Shown: positions 48,478 through 60,890, counted from the stretch's first letter. The stretch: 64,000 nt of DNA from Escallonia rubra (GCA_033065855.1 JAVXUO010001926.1:62001-126000); one strand, 5' to 3'. Program-made: numbers and translations. The notes: generated from the sequence alone by a model not told the origin.

Positions 48478-50244
48478 ACAGTCCCGGAAAAATATGTGCT
48501 CTCACTTCACCACGTTTGGCCAGCCTCCGGTTTGACATTAAGACCAGCCATGAATGTGTTCGTTAGAAATAGATGAAAGCAACAAATTTGGCCAAAGATT
48601 CTTACACTTGTCGGAAACAGTGGCGTTTGTGGATTTTCATTAGGGGGAATGGGTGGGTTGGGGGCTTGTTCATGAACAGGCCCCTTTATGGTCATTGGTC
48701 GAATATTAGCTCGAATTGGAGGCCAATTGCACAAATAAATTGCAAAAAGTTCATGAATAAACTCGTGATTGGCTTTTTCGACTAAACAAGTTCAGTATCG
48801 GAGTCAACACAGTAAAAGAAAAATATTCATTTAGCCGACTCTTATTAATATCAATACAAAGTAAAAACTTTGGATGATGGCGATAATATATGTACTTGGT
48901 CTATGTATAAAATTCTTGTTGTCAGCTCATGTAAGCTTGTGCATGTAATGCATGCTTGTGCTCGTGTGACTAAATAAATACCTCGTGTATTTTTATTTTT
49001 TTCGTGTCAAGTAAATGTTAAAATTTGGGTAATCTTTCGCGCTTGAACACAAGGTCACCAACACGAAGTTGATCAATTATCTCTGAGCTCGTCCAACCAG
49101 AAGCAAACCTGACATACCCAACACTTGAACTAGCCCGAGCATTGCTAAACGAGCCGAGATCTTGCCCATTTGCAGCCTTGGTCAGGCGAAGAGAGCCGAA
49201 ACTCCTAGTTTAAAGAGAGCCTTAGATGGAAAGTACCAAAAGCTGATCTGCAGGAGCTAGAAAGACAAGCAAGAACCGTGATACTGCAATCTCATAAACC
49301 TGACCACAATGGAGGTCTAATTGCAGACCTTGAAGTAATGCCTCAAACTTGGAGGTATTTGTAGATAGACTTCACTAACTTCAAACCTTAAAGTAATGCC
49401 TCATACAATTGGCAAAAGGTTAGATAAACTGGATTAGTTGTGTATAAATTTGATCACTTGTCTTTGCTTGTGATGCCGAATATATACTCGCACGTGATCA
49501 TCGACTACCAGCTGCCCAACTAATGTGCAAGTAAAGAAAGTAGGTGGCACAGTTTTCTACTCGAAACTCCCATAGCGATTAATACTAGTATTTTGCGACT
49601 TCAAGATGCAGTTTGGTAATCGATCCTTTATAATCAACATCAAATTACCGTTATGGCTGTGTTGCAAGAGTACTATGTGCTTGTCCAAAGAGATGTGACA
49701 AGTAGTCTGAAGAAACCCTTTTCTCTTCTCTGATCATGCATTAGACTTTCCTATTTATTCATAATCACACTCTTTTTGCATTAACATTATGCACTAGTAG
49801 GATTAACACCAGTGAGCCAAGGGTTAACAAGGTATTTGGGTCGTCATAAGCTCGTATTCCAGCTTTAAAGCTGTGAGAAAAGAAATTAACGCATTCATCT
49901 CCAGAGCATAATATATTTGTTCATGCATTCGTAGGTCCCCAAAGCATATTCTGAGCATGTTCAAGCATAGTAGTTCCACAACTAGTTGAGTATCCTAGCA
50001 GTGGAGGTGTAGTTTATGAAGTTGTGTCTCAATTTCTGATATAATCATGTGCTCACGAAATTACTTTCGAAATTGAAGGGCCATCTTAAAAGCATCAAGT
50101 GACTTTCCAGTAATGCAGAAACTGCACACATCCAAAATACAGCACTACAGCATTACATGCATAAGTTGACATTTGTTGAATATTCCTAAATCTCTCTTGC
50201 ACCAACTGCTCTGCCTTTGAGTACGCTAGGAGGAACTTCGAGAA
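48478..50244. other. Intergenic region between PPR and CLE genes
   Basis: The first 300 bp are the PPR promoter and upstream region. About 48820-49200 has element-like words ('gctcgtgtgac', 'ctcgtccaacc', 'agcccgagc') of hAT-relic style. At about 49315-49410 a 70-bp block with 'aagtaatgcctca' is duplicated in tandem. No gene. Confidence 0.4.
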
Positions 50245-50451
50245 TTAATGATGCTTAGGATCAGGTCCTCCAGGACTAAACCGCGCTGGCGTAAATGCTT
50301 TTCTTCCCTCAAACAAGGCCCGGAAAGGTCCAGTCAAGTTCTTCCTCTGTTGAAAGGGCTCAAACGGCCGAGTTTCTGACCGAACTGATGAAAATAGCAC
50401 CAAAATAATGCATAGCCAGAACTTCCAGCTAACCATTTTCGCTTCACGCAT
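50245..50451 (-). CDS. CLE: CLE peptide hormone precursor (CLE1-7 type)
   Basis: A 68-residue secreted precursor. The hydrophobic N-terminus (MVSWKFWLCIILVLFSSVRS) is a signal peptide. Translation may start at the first Met or at Met6 (50436). A variable basic middle follows. The last 12 residues, RFSPGGPDPKHH, are a CLE dodecapeptide at the very C-terminus and differ by one residue from Arabidopsis CLE7 (RFSPGGPDPQHH). The family's mature peptides are processed, hydroxylated at Pro4 and Pro7, arabinosylated at Pro7, and signal through CLV1/BAM-type leucine-rich-repeat receptor kinases in meristem or root control. The PGGPDP core belongs to the group often linked to roots, nitrate and nodulation. 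A TATATAA box on the minus strand (about 50491-50497) fits a short 5' leader. Confidence 0.95.
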   Translation of the reverse strand: MREAKMVSWKFWLCIILVLFSSVRSETRPFEPFQQRKNLTGPFRALFEGRKAFTPARFSPGGPDPKHH

Positions 50452-50490
50452 TGGAACTCGATATAGTGATTCAAAGGTTTTCGAGCTACT

Positions 50491-50497
50491 TATATAA
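50491..50497 (-). promoter_or_regulatory. TATA box of the CLE gene
   Basis: TATATAA on the minus strand, about 40-60 bp upstream of the two candidate start codons. This is close for a plant gene and implies a very short 5' leader, which favours the second Met slightly. Confidence 0.5.
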
Positions 50498-51099
50498 GTT
50501 CTTTCTTGTCTTATTTGTCTATATACTAAACCAAAACAGTGGGAATCCTAAACACAAAATTTGCCATCTGTCTGAATGAAGTCTAGACCAATGCCTTGCC
50601 AGCTATGAGCTATTCTATATCATTTTTTTGTCAAGCAGAAAAAATAAACCCAGGAATCTTGTGCATTGGGACCTAGAATCTGCAAGAATATTTTTCGACG
50701 ACATCCAATTCGTACTTTAAGACATCAGCAACATAGTGTGTGTCTAATCAGCGGCTTTTCTGCGCGCTCTTTACCACTTAGAAACCCCAAAGGGTGACCT
50801 TCTGATGGAATTTGCTCTCAGAACTTTTCCCTGTGAAGTATTGAAGGGTCATCAACTTAACTTGGCTTCTTCTTATGCACTTTGTCTCCACTCAGCCTTT
50901 GTTGCTCGATGTCATCTAGATTTCCAAGTTTGGATGTCTATATTGGCTTGTAGAACCTTTTGAACAAGTCCAACCCTTGTTGGTTGAAATGTGGTACATT
51001 TTTATTTGGCACTCTTCTCCACGACTAACTCGGTGGAGGGCTTAAAATAATACTTCATGACATTCTTAGAGTTCTATTGACAAGCAAAATCTGATACTA
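50498..51099. other. Spacer between CLE gene and LTR, no gene seen
   Basis: Upstream of the CLE gene on its own strand. No conserved frame. A TAGTATCAGA-type primer-binding site on the minus strand lies next to the LTR near 51090-51103. Confidence 0.4.
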
Positions 51100-51940
51100 T
51101 TGGATAAAATATGCTTTGTGTACACTTGTGCAGAAAAAATTAAGTACGAAAATACTGAAATATATTATACTAAATAGAAAAACAGTATCAACAATGTTAA
51201 AATTAACTTACTGCAAAATCAGATAAACAACAATGGAGAACCGATGTGTGAATCTGATTCACTGTCCTTAAGACTTATTCGTCCCGCAACGGTGCTGACG
51301 GCCTCTTGACGAAAGTCTCCCAGGATACAACGGCTACAAGTCTGAAATAGGAGCACTCCAAATTGCAGACCCGGCGAACCAAAACAACAGCAGAACTCTT
51401 TCTTACAAATACACAGTTAAAACAAAGAAATAGACACAGACAGAATTTCGGGATTCAGTTAATTAAATTTCTGTAACTGACTCGTTTTTATACAGTGAAA
51501 ATTCACTGAGGGGTGCAACTCTTCACAGCTGGTTGGAAAGGTTGCAACTTTTCGGAAAATAAAATAAATAAATAAAAATATTTTTATTTAAAATATTTTT
51601 ATCCCAAAAAGAATAAAGCCTGATGGCCCAAGCCACGGGACGGGACTGACATGGGTACCCCCAAGGGGCCCATCCCTTAGCTCAAGGTTAAGCCTTATAA
51701 GGAGACAACATTGGCTTTATCTTTTCAACGTGGGATACTCTTTTCCCTTCAAGTTGAACAACCAACTTCAACTTCAATTTTCTCATTCATTCCTTGTTTG
51801 TTTTAAACTTGTGAATATACTATGATCATTTACTCTAATAGATGAACATAAATCAATTTGTTTCTAACCCATTTGAAACCCATTTGAAAATTGAGTCAAA
51901 GTTGCTTCTCCACAAAAGGGTATAAAACCCAATTCCAACA
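51100..51940 (-). repeat. LTR of an unassigned retrotransposon
   Basis: On the minus strand it starts TGTTGGAATTGGGTTTTATA and ends near ATCCA, with a CTGTATAAAAACGAG TATA region (about 51485-51497) in the middle. Next to its inner end is a sequence like a tRNA-Met primer-binding site. No gag follows, so this is a solo or truncated LTR. The TGTTGGAATT start suggests Ty1/copia. No flanking 5-bp duplication was found. Confidence 0.5.
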
Positions 51941-54419
51941 TATACTCTAACTTGTATCTGTACTACACCATTCAACATCCCAGATCTAAGAATGAAAGTG
52001 AGTTCTATGCTATATGCTCTATGGCAATTCTTTCCATGATAAATTCAGGTGGAAGGGGAAGTTGAGCCAACCCAGAAGCTTCATGAGCACTTAATTATCG
52101 TCCCAACTAGTGTTGAAGATCAAAGTTTTCGGATGTTTTGTATCTCTCATTGCACATGGAAGCTCAGAGACCAATTCAACAATGGTGCACATTTCAGAAT
52201 ACTAGGCTTAAGAAACAGAATTATGTGGTCCTTGCAAGCAAAATCCTAGGAATGCAAATAGTGTACCTTCTCTCGGTCGCATACATATAACTACAGCAGT
52301 GGTGTTCTTTTTTTTGTGTTGTTTCCATCTACATCATAACTGATGCTATTGCTATATTAGCCTCAACTTCAAAGGGTGTATCTATGATGGACTAAGGATG
52401 GGCTTTTCAAAGTTAACCTGAAAAATGGGTATTATATGGTGACATACGTATAGCAATAGATTGCGTTAGTTGTGTGTAGAACACATTCATGCTTTACCAT
52501 GGGATGATTCATAAAATGATCCACTCACTGCATTTCAGTGAGTGAAATGCCTAGGAGGAACCAAAAGAAAAGGAAGATCGATGACAAAAAATCAAGCTAC
52601 AACAAAATAGAACACTGAAAAAGTTGATAAGCTTGTGAGAGCTGACCAAGTTTGCTTCATCCTTTACTATCTGATAACATCCTCCAGTATGAATCACTAT
52701 TTCACGAGTCATCAACTTTCGTATTCGCCTTCCCATTTTTGCGTTTTAAGAAACCCTGGAGATCATCCATTAAAGGCAAAAGAACTTTTGACGTATAAAG
52801 TGACGTGTGCAAAACCCCAAATGCACCTCCTGTAAGAATGTGGCAAAGTGGTTTATCGAGCTGATGTATCCAACTTTATTGTGCCAGTTTGCTAGACCGG
52901 AACGGCTCAACAAAGTTATAGTTAGAAGCATGTGGGTGGGGAATAAAGAATCATCACTCTTATATTAGTGGCAATAACGAGATAATAATGCCCAGTATTT
53001 GTTAACTTGACTTTTCTTCCGGTGTGAACTTGCTAATCAGTAAATCTGTATTCTTAGTTTCCAGAGCCAAATGGACAGTGAAGCCAAATATATGCATATA
53101 AGGAACTTTGCTTGGTGACATGATTCTAAGGAATTGGCTAAACAGATTGCATTGTATGGTAATAATGTTTATATTTCCACGAGTCATTAAGAGGGTGTTT
53201 AATTTGGGATGATTTAGAATGGTCAAACCTTAAGTCCAGAGTCCAGACTAAATTAATTTTGAAGTGTATCTTGCAAAAAAATATGAACCGATTAAATTCA
53301 GCTGCAATGTGCTCGAAACTGATTAAATCTAGAATTCTCATTTTCTTTGTTATGATTTAAATCAGATTTGATATAAAAAAATTACGACAATATCTAAATA
53401 AGGCAAAACATAAAAAAAAAAAAAAAAACAAAACTTTCTCTCTCTAACCTAAAAAGTCTCCAACTTCTATCAAAAAACACTTCACCAATGGTCTGGCCAC
53501 AGAGATTGGTGGCTCACCTTCGGAGTCCGAGGAAGAATCATGGGAAGAAGGCAAGGACGTGCAGTGGGGCGGTAGCCAGTCTCCAACATCTTTCATTTGT
53601 AGATTAAATCCTCGTGCATGTCAATTTATGGTTTTTTGGCAAGGAGTACACCATGCCCTGCTGGCAGAAGAGAGGGAGGTTGAATATCCATTTGATCTAC
53701 CCCAGTCCTATGTGATCTAGATCCGTGCTCCGATCTTGCCGAATCTTGTGAGATCTATTAGATCCATGTGATCTATTAGATCTACTAGATCTCTACAATA
53801 ACCTGCCTATGGATGCTTGGTCAAGTTATTCTCGTGGAACTGTTGATTTCGGGCTAGGCGCCGCAATTACCGTCGGGGGCCAAATATCCCACCACAGATA
53901 GACGGAATCCTTGCCGGTAGTGGCCGAAATAATAGCCAGAGATAGCTCGATTTAGCAGCGGAGGTTCATTTCTGCTGCTATTCTAGTTTCTGTAGTCCAC
54001 ATCACCGTCGCTCTTTGCCCTTTTTTACTAATGTTTGATTTTAAGTGTGTGAAGTTAACGGTTGTGGGGCAAGGCCAGGTCAAAGAGCAAACTTGGGGCA
54101 GGGGCTAACTATATAGGTTCTTAGGTTCCCTTGTTCCTGCATCTTCCTTTAGTTAAATTTGTTGTAGTATGTTAGTCATGGTGCCTTTGGGAAGGGGGGG
54201 GGGGGGGTGTTCTTAAGATTTTTGCTGCAGTGGGGTTGATCTCCTCTTGTGTGTGCTCGCTCGTATTTTTCCTTTTAGTGGCAGTACTGTTCTGATGGCA
54301 CTTGAAAGCGGCGAAAGAAGGTTGCAGACCTTATAGTGACAAAGGACTCGTGGTTTATTGTAGGGTTTAGAGGTGTCTCCTCTTATTGCAATAGTTGTCA
54401 TTAAGATTCACCATGTTTT
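51941..54419. other. Intergenic region, possible LINE-like relic
   Basis: No gene recognised from 51941 to 53400. A poly-A run (about 53411-53427) is followed by a pyrimidine-rich leader and a GC-richer block to 54400 that could be a LINE or other element remnant, but no ORF2-like motif was found. 54194-54207 is a G run. Confidence 0.3.
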
Positions 54420-56600
54420 TATGTTAGGTGTAAACCTTTAGGAATTGACAGGTTACTAGAAGTGAATTTTAAGTGTAGAATATGCTCTATTTTTGTTTAA
54501 TTATAATGTGTACGAGACCTAATAGGGTAACTTGTTATTAGCATGACTTTTGTAGTCCTTTATCACATCGGAGTCACGGAGATGTAGTCACCTACTATTT
54601 AGTATTTTGCCCTTGGGAAACTGACAAAATTTTGTAACTTTCACTATCAATAGTGTAGACTCCATTCGTGTAGTTATTTTTAGCTAAGTAAATATTGGGC
54701 TTTATTACAAATTAGAGTCTGTTGTTAAACATAGGCCAGTAATGTGGCCTAATTAATTATTTGGTCAAGTCCACTCCAATTGTCAAGTGTCTAAGTCTAG
54801 CAGTCCAGTCCAGTTTGTAAGGCCAATCCAATCCGATTGTGTAACTCTAGTCCAAGTGACTAAATTATTATTTTATTTTCTCTTGTCTTGTCTAGATAAT
54901 TAAAGAAAATGTTATGCGAATCATCTTTAATGCAAAGATTAAATAATAATTTATGTGGTTAGAGATGATAAATCCTGAATCAGAGACAATTATGGGGTGA
55001 CAATTATCGAAATTAGAATAAGATAATGCCTCAAAATTCGAGAGAAATCATTTTAAATTATGGGGTGAACCGGCCGTTTTTCTACTAACCTGCCGATTAG
55101 TTTACTTTTGTCTGTGATTTTTATCTAATATTCTGGCCTATCTTCAGCTTGCAGATTGGCAATTTTATCATTTATGCGCCCCAGGGCTCTATATATATGG
55201 CACTTAACCTTCATTTGCAGGGGTCTTGGACCTAGGGGAGCTTACTCTCTTTAGAACTTGTGTATCATTTCTCCATGAAGTGATACACTATCTCTTTAGA
55301 GAATTTTAGCCATTTATATTCATCTTAAAAGTTCTTTTATTTTCGCATCGTGGATCATTCAGAAATTGTTCTCGAGTCTTCCAGACAACCAAGTTCATGA
55401 GATAATGTTTTAAACCAAAAGAGTATTTTCATTTCTCAGTCTAGGTCTAGGACTAAAATGTAGAGTCTTTCCATTTCATTTCAAACTACGGCGGTTTGGA
55501 TTTCAGTTTGTCCAACTGGATAGGTAGGCAATTCGACCCGTGATGTTGAGTTGAAGGCAAAATAACTTAGGGTTAGTTTTATTGCATTTCGCATGCTACA
55601 TGTTTTAAAGGACAAAAATTAATAGAAATGAAGTAGAGACCAGAAGAGTACGGCGGGGCCTAACACCTTCCCGCTGCATCACTGAGTTTCCGAACCCATC
55701 TCCTAGTTTTCTATAGATTAGTTGTTCTTTTGGACATTTTAGAGTCATATTTGGTTTTTCTTCTTATTTTGTCTAATAAAATAAGATGGCAACTCCATAA
55801 AATCCTTTCTAGAAGGGATATTTTTGGAGACAGTTCGCTATAGTGGTAACTCTGCTGGGGACCAAACAACTAAGAGGACTAGACTTGAAAAAAAATTTCT
55901 TATTTTTTGGCATTTTATTTGTATTTTGTTGCATGTTCAATGTGCTATAACTGTGGTATTTATGCTTTTATTTATGTACCTCACATAATACACGTCTTAC
56001 CCTAATCCACCCACTCGAGGGCAACAGTTAAAGCCCTTGGACCTCCTGGTTTCAAGGCGATCTTTCGACAGTATCCTCAATTCCATGCCTCATACTAAAA
56101 GGATCTCTTGGTCTTCTTGGTATTAACTTCATGAGTTATGGGCAAGAGGTATATGGTACAGTCGAGCCAATGGAATAACCTAACATCAGCGTTGTGAGAG
56201 AAACCACAACAAACCATTTAGTGTTTTGCCCTTTGTTGGGACAATATATGTGTTGGCTTATGGCATGTTGGCAGGGAAACTGGACAATATTCTGTAAGCT
56301 AAACTGGTAATGTCACAAAAGAGAGGAGACACTGACTAACCGGCCGATTTACCGGGCTCCTAGCATATGGTTAGTCAGTAGGTGCATTGCTTGAAAAAAT
56401 TCAAAATTGGCCAGTTTATAGCTTGACCCTACCCTCTGACCAACATGCCAGCTTACCCACCTGGATGACCGGACTGTTAGTCAGAACCTTTTCTCTCCAG
56501 AAAATTCCTAGTAGCAAATCCTAGCCCCACTAACCAATCGACCTCGGTTTATCCACCAGGATGACCGGACGGTTAGTTTAACTCAAAAAACAAGCACGAG
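54420..56600 (+). mobile_element. Ty3/gypsy Tat-like LTR and leader, truncated
   Basis: An LTR of about 1.3 kb ends with GGAGACA near 55832 and is followed by TGGTAACTCTGCTGGGGA (about 55844-55861), a primer-binding site of the tRNA-Arg type used by the Tat/Ogre group of plant Ty3 elements. A TATATATGG box at about 55188 would be the promoter. The LTR start is not resolved (54.4-54.6 kb). Beyond the primer-binding site there is only leader-like sequence to about 56600, with no gag, so the copy is a fossil piece. Confidence 0.55.
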
Positions 56601-56626
56601 GTATGTAGTTGAACTAATTTGATATA

Positions 56627-57617
56627 GGGAAAATTGTAGAAACCACCCTCGTGGTTTGGGTCAGTTGCAAAAAGACCCTCATAGTTACAAATGTTGCAAA
56701 TGACCGCCTGAATACGCAAAAGTGTTGCTATAGACGATTTCTGTTATAGAATAATTGAAATGTCTAAATTGCCCCTCTATATAAGCCCTAAAATGAGATC
56801 TAGGGTGTGAACCCATTGTCTGCTCCACCCAAAGAAATGGCCGGCCGTACCTTCGGCCATTTCTTCCGTCCATCTGCGAGCCGGTGAAAGACCGGATCGT
56901 CGCTGCCACAATCGCCATCACCACGGCTCTGCATCGCTTCAAGGGGCACCGTCGCCGTCACGACAGGCAACGGCTAACAGCGCCGAGGCATTGGGCCGAA
57001 ATCAAGCCCATCTCGTACACGACGGCACCACTCCGTCAAGATCGCCGGCTGAGACAACGGCTAATAGCGCCTCGAGCGCCCCACCGTCGCTAGCGCGCCA
57101 CAGTTGCGCCGCCATTAGTGCCACCACCTAGGCAACCGATCTGTGTCACCGCCGAGGCAAAGATTGGCACCTCCTCAAGTCGCCGCCGGCCGTGACGCAC
57201 GCCTCCATTACGCCGCCTCTATGTGGTGGTCCGGTGACCAGCGTTCCCTCTCTTTCCCCCTTCCCCTTCCTCTTCCATCTCGTCCCCTTCCTGTTGCCTC
57301 ATATGTTTACTTGTGCCGGCCCTAATTAGGGCTTGATGGCTAGGGTTAGGTTAGGGTTTGGTTAGATTAGATTGGAGAAGAAATTGGACTTGAGTAGGAG
57401 TAAAAAAAGAAAATGAGGGTACTTTCGTCTTTCCAACGTATCAAAAATTTATCAAACGCACTTTTAAGAGAGTGAACATCACGCCCCGTTAATTTGGATG
57501 AATTTTCTAACGGTTGCAAAAAAATTGACACAATAGGCGGTCATTTGCAACATTTGTAACTATGAGGGTCTTTTTGCAACTGACCCAAACCACGAGGGTG
57601 GTTTCTGCAATTTTCCC
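56627..57617. mobile_element. Non-autonomous Mutator-like element, young, with GC-rich core
   Basis: Terminal inverted repeats of 83 bp (56627-56709 and 57535-57617), starting GGGAAAATTG, differ at a single base. A perfect 9-bp target duplication TTTGATATA lies outside (56618-56626 and 57618-57626), the Mutator signature. No transposase. The centre (about 56830-57310) is GC-rich with CGCC runs and could be captured host sequence (Pack-MULE style). Its open frames are short and low complexity. The near-identical TIRs point to recent movement. Confidence 0.93.
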
Positions 57618-59290
57618 TTTGATATAGCAAGCAACTAAGTTACATACCCCTTGTGATAGTAACAAAGTCTTGTATTCCTTTTTCTTTTACTCTAAATTGC
57701 ATAAGTTTAAGAAAAGCTGTTCAATCATGGACCTCACTATACCAAAACCTACACACAATCGCTAAATAAACCTGGCACCACGCCCATTTCATTTATTGTA
57801 TAATAAGGAATGTTTAAGAATTTAGCCGATGGGGCGTATCTGGGCACTTTTTCACGCCGCCACCGCATGACGAATTGTCCGTTGTTGCAAACAAAAATTG
57901 CATCAGAACCCTGCAATGACTCCTTTTGTGGTGCCCCATTAGTTTCAGCCACATGATACGAAGGCTTTCCACCTCGGGAAGTCGTGTAGCCTATGTATTA
58001 GATTGGGTCATACCATAAAGTATTAAAGATGAGGAGACGTGGCGGATCGGATTCGAGCTATAAGGGCAACAATATTAAACACTTAAAGAAATGAAAATAG
58101 GAAAAGCAAAAGAGGTTGATGTTTACACCTTTAGATAAGTGATCAATGGCCAACCGCCAATAACCGACCAACCAATATGGGATAAGCAGGTTGTGCCAAC
58201 CTAGCCGGAGGAGAAAACTATCAAACGACTTTTATGATTTGGATGCCCCCAGTAAATCAGCCACTTTTTCAGGATTAGTGATCATAGAAATTGCAGCCTT
58301 GCACTGTTGTGCATAGTGCTTGGTGGTATTGCTGGTGATGGGCTAGCGTGGACGGCTTGGGTTCAAGAAGGAGTAATGGGTTGGAGACGGGAGAACGTAC
58401 ATGCAGTGGCTGAGATAAGAGCCGTGATAGCGTGCGGTATTTTAATTTACATAATGAGTTCTCGTTAAAAAAAAAAATAGAGAGAGAGAAGTCTTGAGTT
58501 GCGATGACACTAACGTCTTAATGTTTGCATTCAAAAGTATCGGCGTTCAGATTAGGCCAACCACCATATTGCATTATGAAGTGTGTCATTATATGATAAA
58601 TAAACATACTTCTAGGACGACAATGTTTTAAGCATATAAATTTGTAGCTTGGACATATACAGTGTCATATAATCTACCAATCGGCCGTAACCGAATCGAG
58701 CTACTCGGGCTTGGCTCGTGTCCGCTTGGTAAGAAACTAATTGGAGATTGGCTTGCGAGAAAAACTAACCAAACGTGAACACTTGTCGAAGCTCATTAAC
58801 ATATTGAGGCTTGATAAGCAACTAGCTATATAAAGCTTGAGCTTGAGCTTGTATGAGATTGGCTTGGAACATAAACAAGCCAAATTTGACCATATTTTAG
58901 AGCTCGATAAGTTAAATGACCAAGCTCGAGCGGTCAACTGAATCATAGCCCTACCACCCCCGATGCCGAAGTGCAACGATAGATGCCCAAAATTGTTTGC
59001 AACGATACGTAAAAATCACTTCTAGCCCACAAATAACATAAATGAGAAAAATCTTGCCTGTTTATACCACATGCATGATGGGATAGTAAACATTTGGTAC
59101 AACCTTATGGGAGAGAGTGGCAGACATGTTAATGGATAAAAACATGAAAACTTCTTTTCTATATCTAAAGTAGATTACCATGAAGCGTCCACGTTGGAAA
59201 CTTTGTCGGTTTATATTTAAACAAAAACATACATGTTCATTCCACTATACTCAGAGGGCTCGCTTTGATGAAGCATGTAGTCCCAAAGCA
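57618..59290. other. Intergenic region with element relics upstream of second CLE gene
   Basis: A SINE-like segment (about 58318-58476) has a GGGTTCAAG word and ends in an A-run. A hAT-like relic (about 58650-58953) is rich in 'gcttgagcttg' and ends ATAGCCCTA. No further gene. The 67-codon minus-strand frame at 57749-57952 is not recognised. Confidence 0.35.
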
Positions 59291-59291
59291 G

Positions 59292-59297
59292 TATATA
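59292..59297 (+). promoter_or_regulatory. TATA box of the second CLE gene
   Basis: TATATA within 'gcagtatatagattg', 59 bp upstream of the preferred start codon, so transcription would start roughly 30 bp before the ATG. Confidence 0.5.
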
Positions 59298-59355
59298 GAT
59301 TGCAAGATTGCTTGTTCCATGCAATGCACTACGTTTTTTCTCCAGAAGGTCAAGC

Positions 59356-59619
59356 ATGGCAGCAAACACTGATCAACGGGCGTTGCTATTTCTGTTCACC
59401 ATTTCCTTTGCTCTCCTCATCACCTCTGAGGCACGTACTCTCCTTCGTGAGGTTCGAGCCATGCAAGAGAAAACTGACAGCCAGCTTATGTTACGTGAGT
59501 TTGGGTTCGATTCCTTTACACTCGAGTATTATCGAAGGAGGTCACTGGGTGCAAGTTCTGATAGAGTTGCGCCAGGAGGACCAGATCCTCAGCACCATTC
59601 TCAACCACCGTCTTACTAG
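59356..59619 (+). CDS. CLE: CLE peptide hormone precursor (CLE1-7 type)
   Basis: An 87-residue precursor if read from MAANTDQRALLF at 59356. An in-frame upstream ATG at 59308 adds 16 residues without signal character, so the internal Met is preferred. MAANTDQRALLFLFTISFAL and the following LITSEA are a signal peptide, probably cut near SEA-R. After a variable acidic/basic region comes RVAPGGPDPQHH, a CLE dodecapeptide close to CLE5/6 (RVSPGGPDPQHH) with Ser3 changed to Ala, then a 6-residue tail SQPPSY. The role is as for the first CLE gene: a secreted ligand of CLV1/BAM-type receptors, with hydroxylation expected at Pro4 and Pro7. It lies 9 kb from the other CLE gene, in the opposite orientation, and the two are likely paralogs. 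Confidence 0.95.
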   Translation: MAANTDQRALLFLFTISFALLITSEARTLLREVRAMQEKTDSQLMLREFGFDSFTLEYYRRRSLGASSDRVAPGGPDPQHHSQPPSY

Positions 59620-60613
59620 CCAGCTCTGTCCATTTTGTGTTTTGTTCTCAACTAGCAAAACTTTGGGTTTGGCTTTTCCTTTTCCTTGCATGCGAGTGAG
59701 TCTGTATTTTGCACCAAAAAAAAAAGAAAAAAGTAAAAAAAAACCGAGTGAGTCTGTATTTGGTTGGGGAAATGGGAAGGAGGGAATAAATCCTTTATGC
59801 GTATCGGTGATAGAGATGGACAGATGACATGGTGTTACAGATGGATCTTAACTTTCTCCGACAATACGGGTTGAGTTTTTATTAACCTCTCGTACCACGC
59901 GTTGGTTTCACTGTATCATCTCTCTCATTGTTGCACTAGGTTCTTTTCCGATAAGGGAGTGGAGGAATTGTCACGGTTATAATAATATACTCCAATATTT
60001 TCCTTGGTACTCTCATGTGTTATATGTGATCAATGTCGAGTTTCTTTTTTCCTTTTTCTTAAGGTGTGGTTTGTAATGTGGAATTTAAATGATGATAAAT
60101 GGTGTTCTTCTTGTTTGATTAGTTTTCGTTTTTGTTTAGTAACTATACTCAAAGGCAATATCTCGAAATTGTCTATTACATTTAGCATATCTTTTTTCTT
60201 TGGAAACCAGAAGTTTTTATTTGTTCAACATATTTCTGAGGCACGTGTCGTGGGGCGACTCTCCCACTAGCATCATAATACAGGAGGGTAGAAAAACAAA
60301 ACGACTTATGATTCCATATCTGGTACCCATATTGCTGATTGTCCGCCTGTTTTGCCATTAGGTCAACACAAAAGTTAGTTTCTCTATATATACATGATCA
60401 ACTTTCACTTGCCACATTTATTTAAGTAGCTCCTTGCAATCTGTAGCCAAAGTTTCATTGTGGGTGGGGGTTGTTTATAAGTCATTTAATAGTAAGTGTG
60501 CAATGCTTTTATCATCGGCATCAAGAATAACTTTGTGATGTTTTTGCTGCCAAGCCAGTAGTAGTCGATCACGGACTACCCACCACTCGACGGCATGACT
60601 ATCAGTGGTATTT

Positions 60614-60890
60614 CACTACAATAAATTTGTCATTTAGCGAAAAATCAATTATCGATGAAGTTAGGTTTGTCAATAAATGTATGTAAACGTTGACGAATAG
60701 ACTTCGTCAACAATAGTACTATATTTCTTCACAAACTCATTATTCGTCAATAATTTATTATAATTTTTGACGAAATTTTCAATTTGTCAAGATATGTTCG
60801 ATGAGAAGATAACTGGGAGAAAAAAAAAAAGAAAATTGGTTCGTGTTTGGAGTTAATTTTTAGAATTTGCGATGAATGTGGTTCGTCAAG
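60614..60890 (+). mobile_element. CACTA (En/Spm)-like terminus with subterminal repeats
   Basis: CACTACAA at 60614 starts a run with many TTCGTCAA / TTTGTCAA and TTGACGAA words in both orientations, including a perfect inverted pair GTTGACGAA (60689-60697) and TTCGTCAAC (60703-60711). This is the typical end structure of CACTA elements, where the subterminal repeats bind transposase. No opposite end was found in the window, so this is a truncated end or part of a longer element. Confidence 0.6.

Noticed and set aside
57749-57952. 67-codon minus-strand frame starting MAETNGAPQKE
   Set aside because: Composition is protein-like but no motif or family is recognisable; without homology it cannot be supported.
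59490-59515. B-box-like GGTTCGATTCC as a tRNA
   Set aside because: It is inside the CLE coding frame (EFGFDSF) and no tRNA arms surround it.
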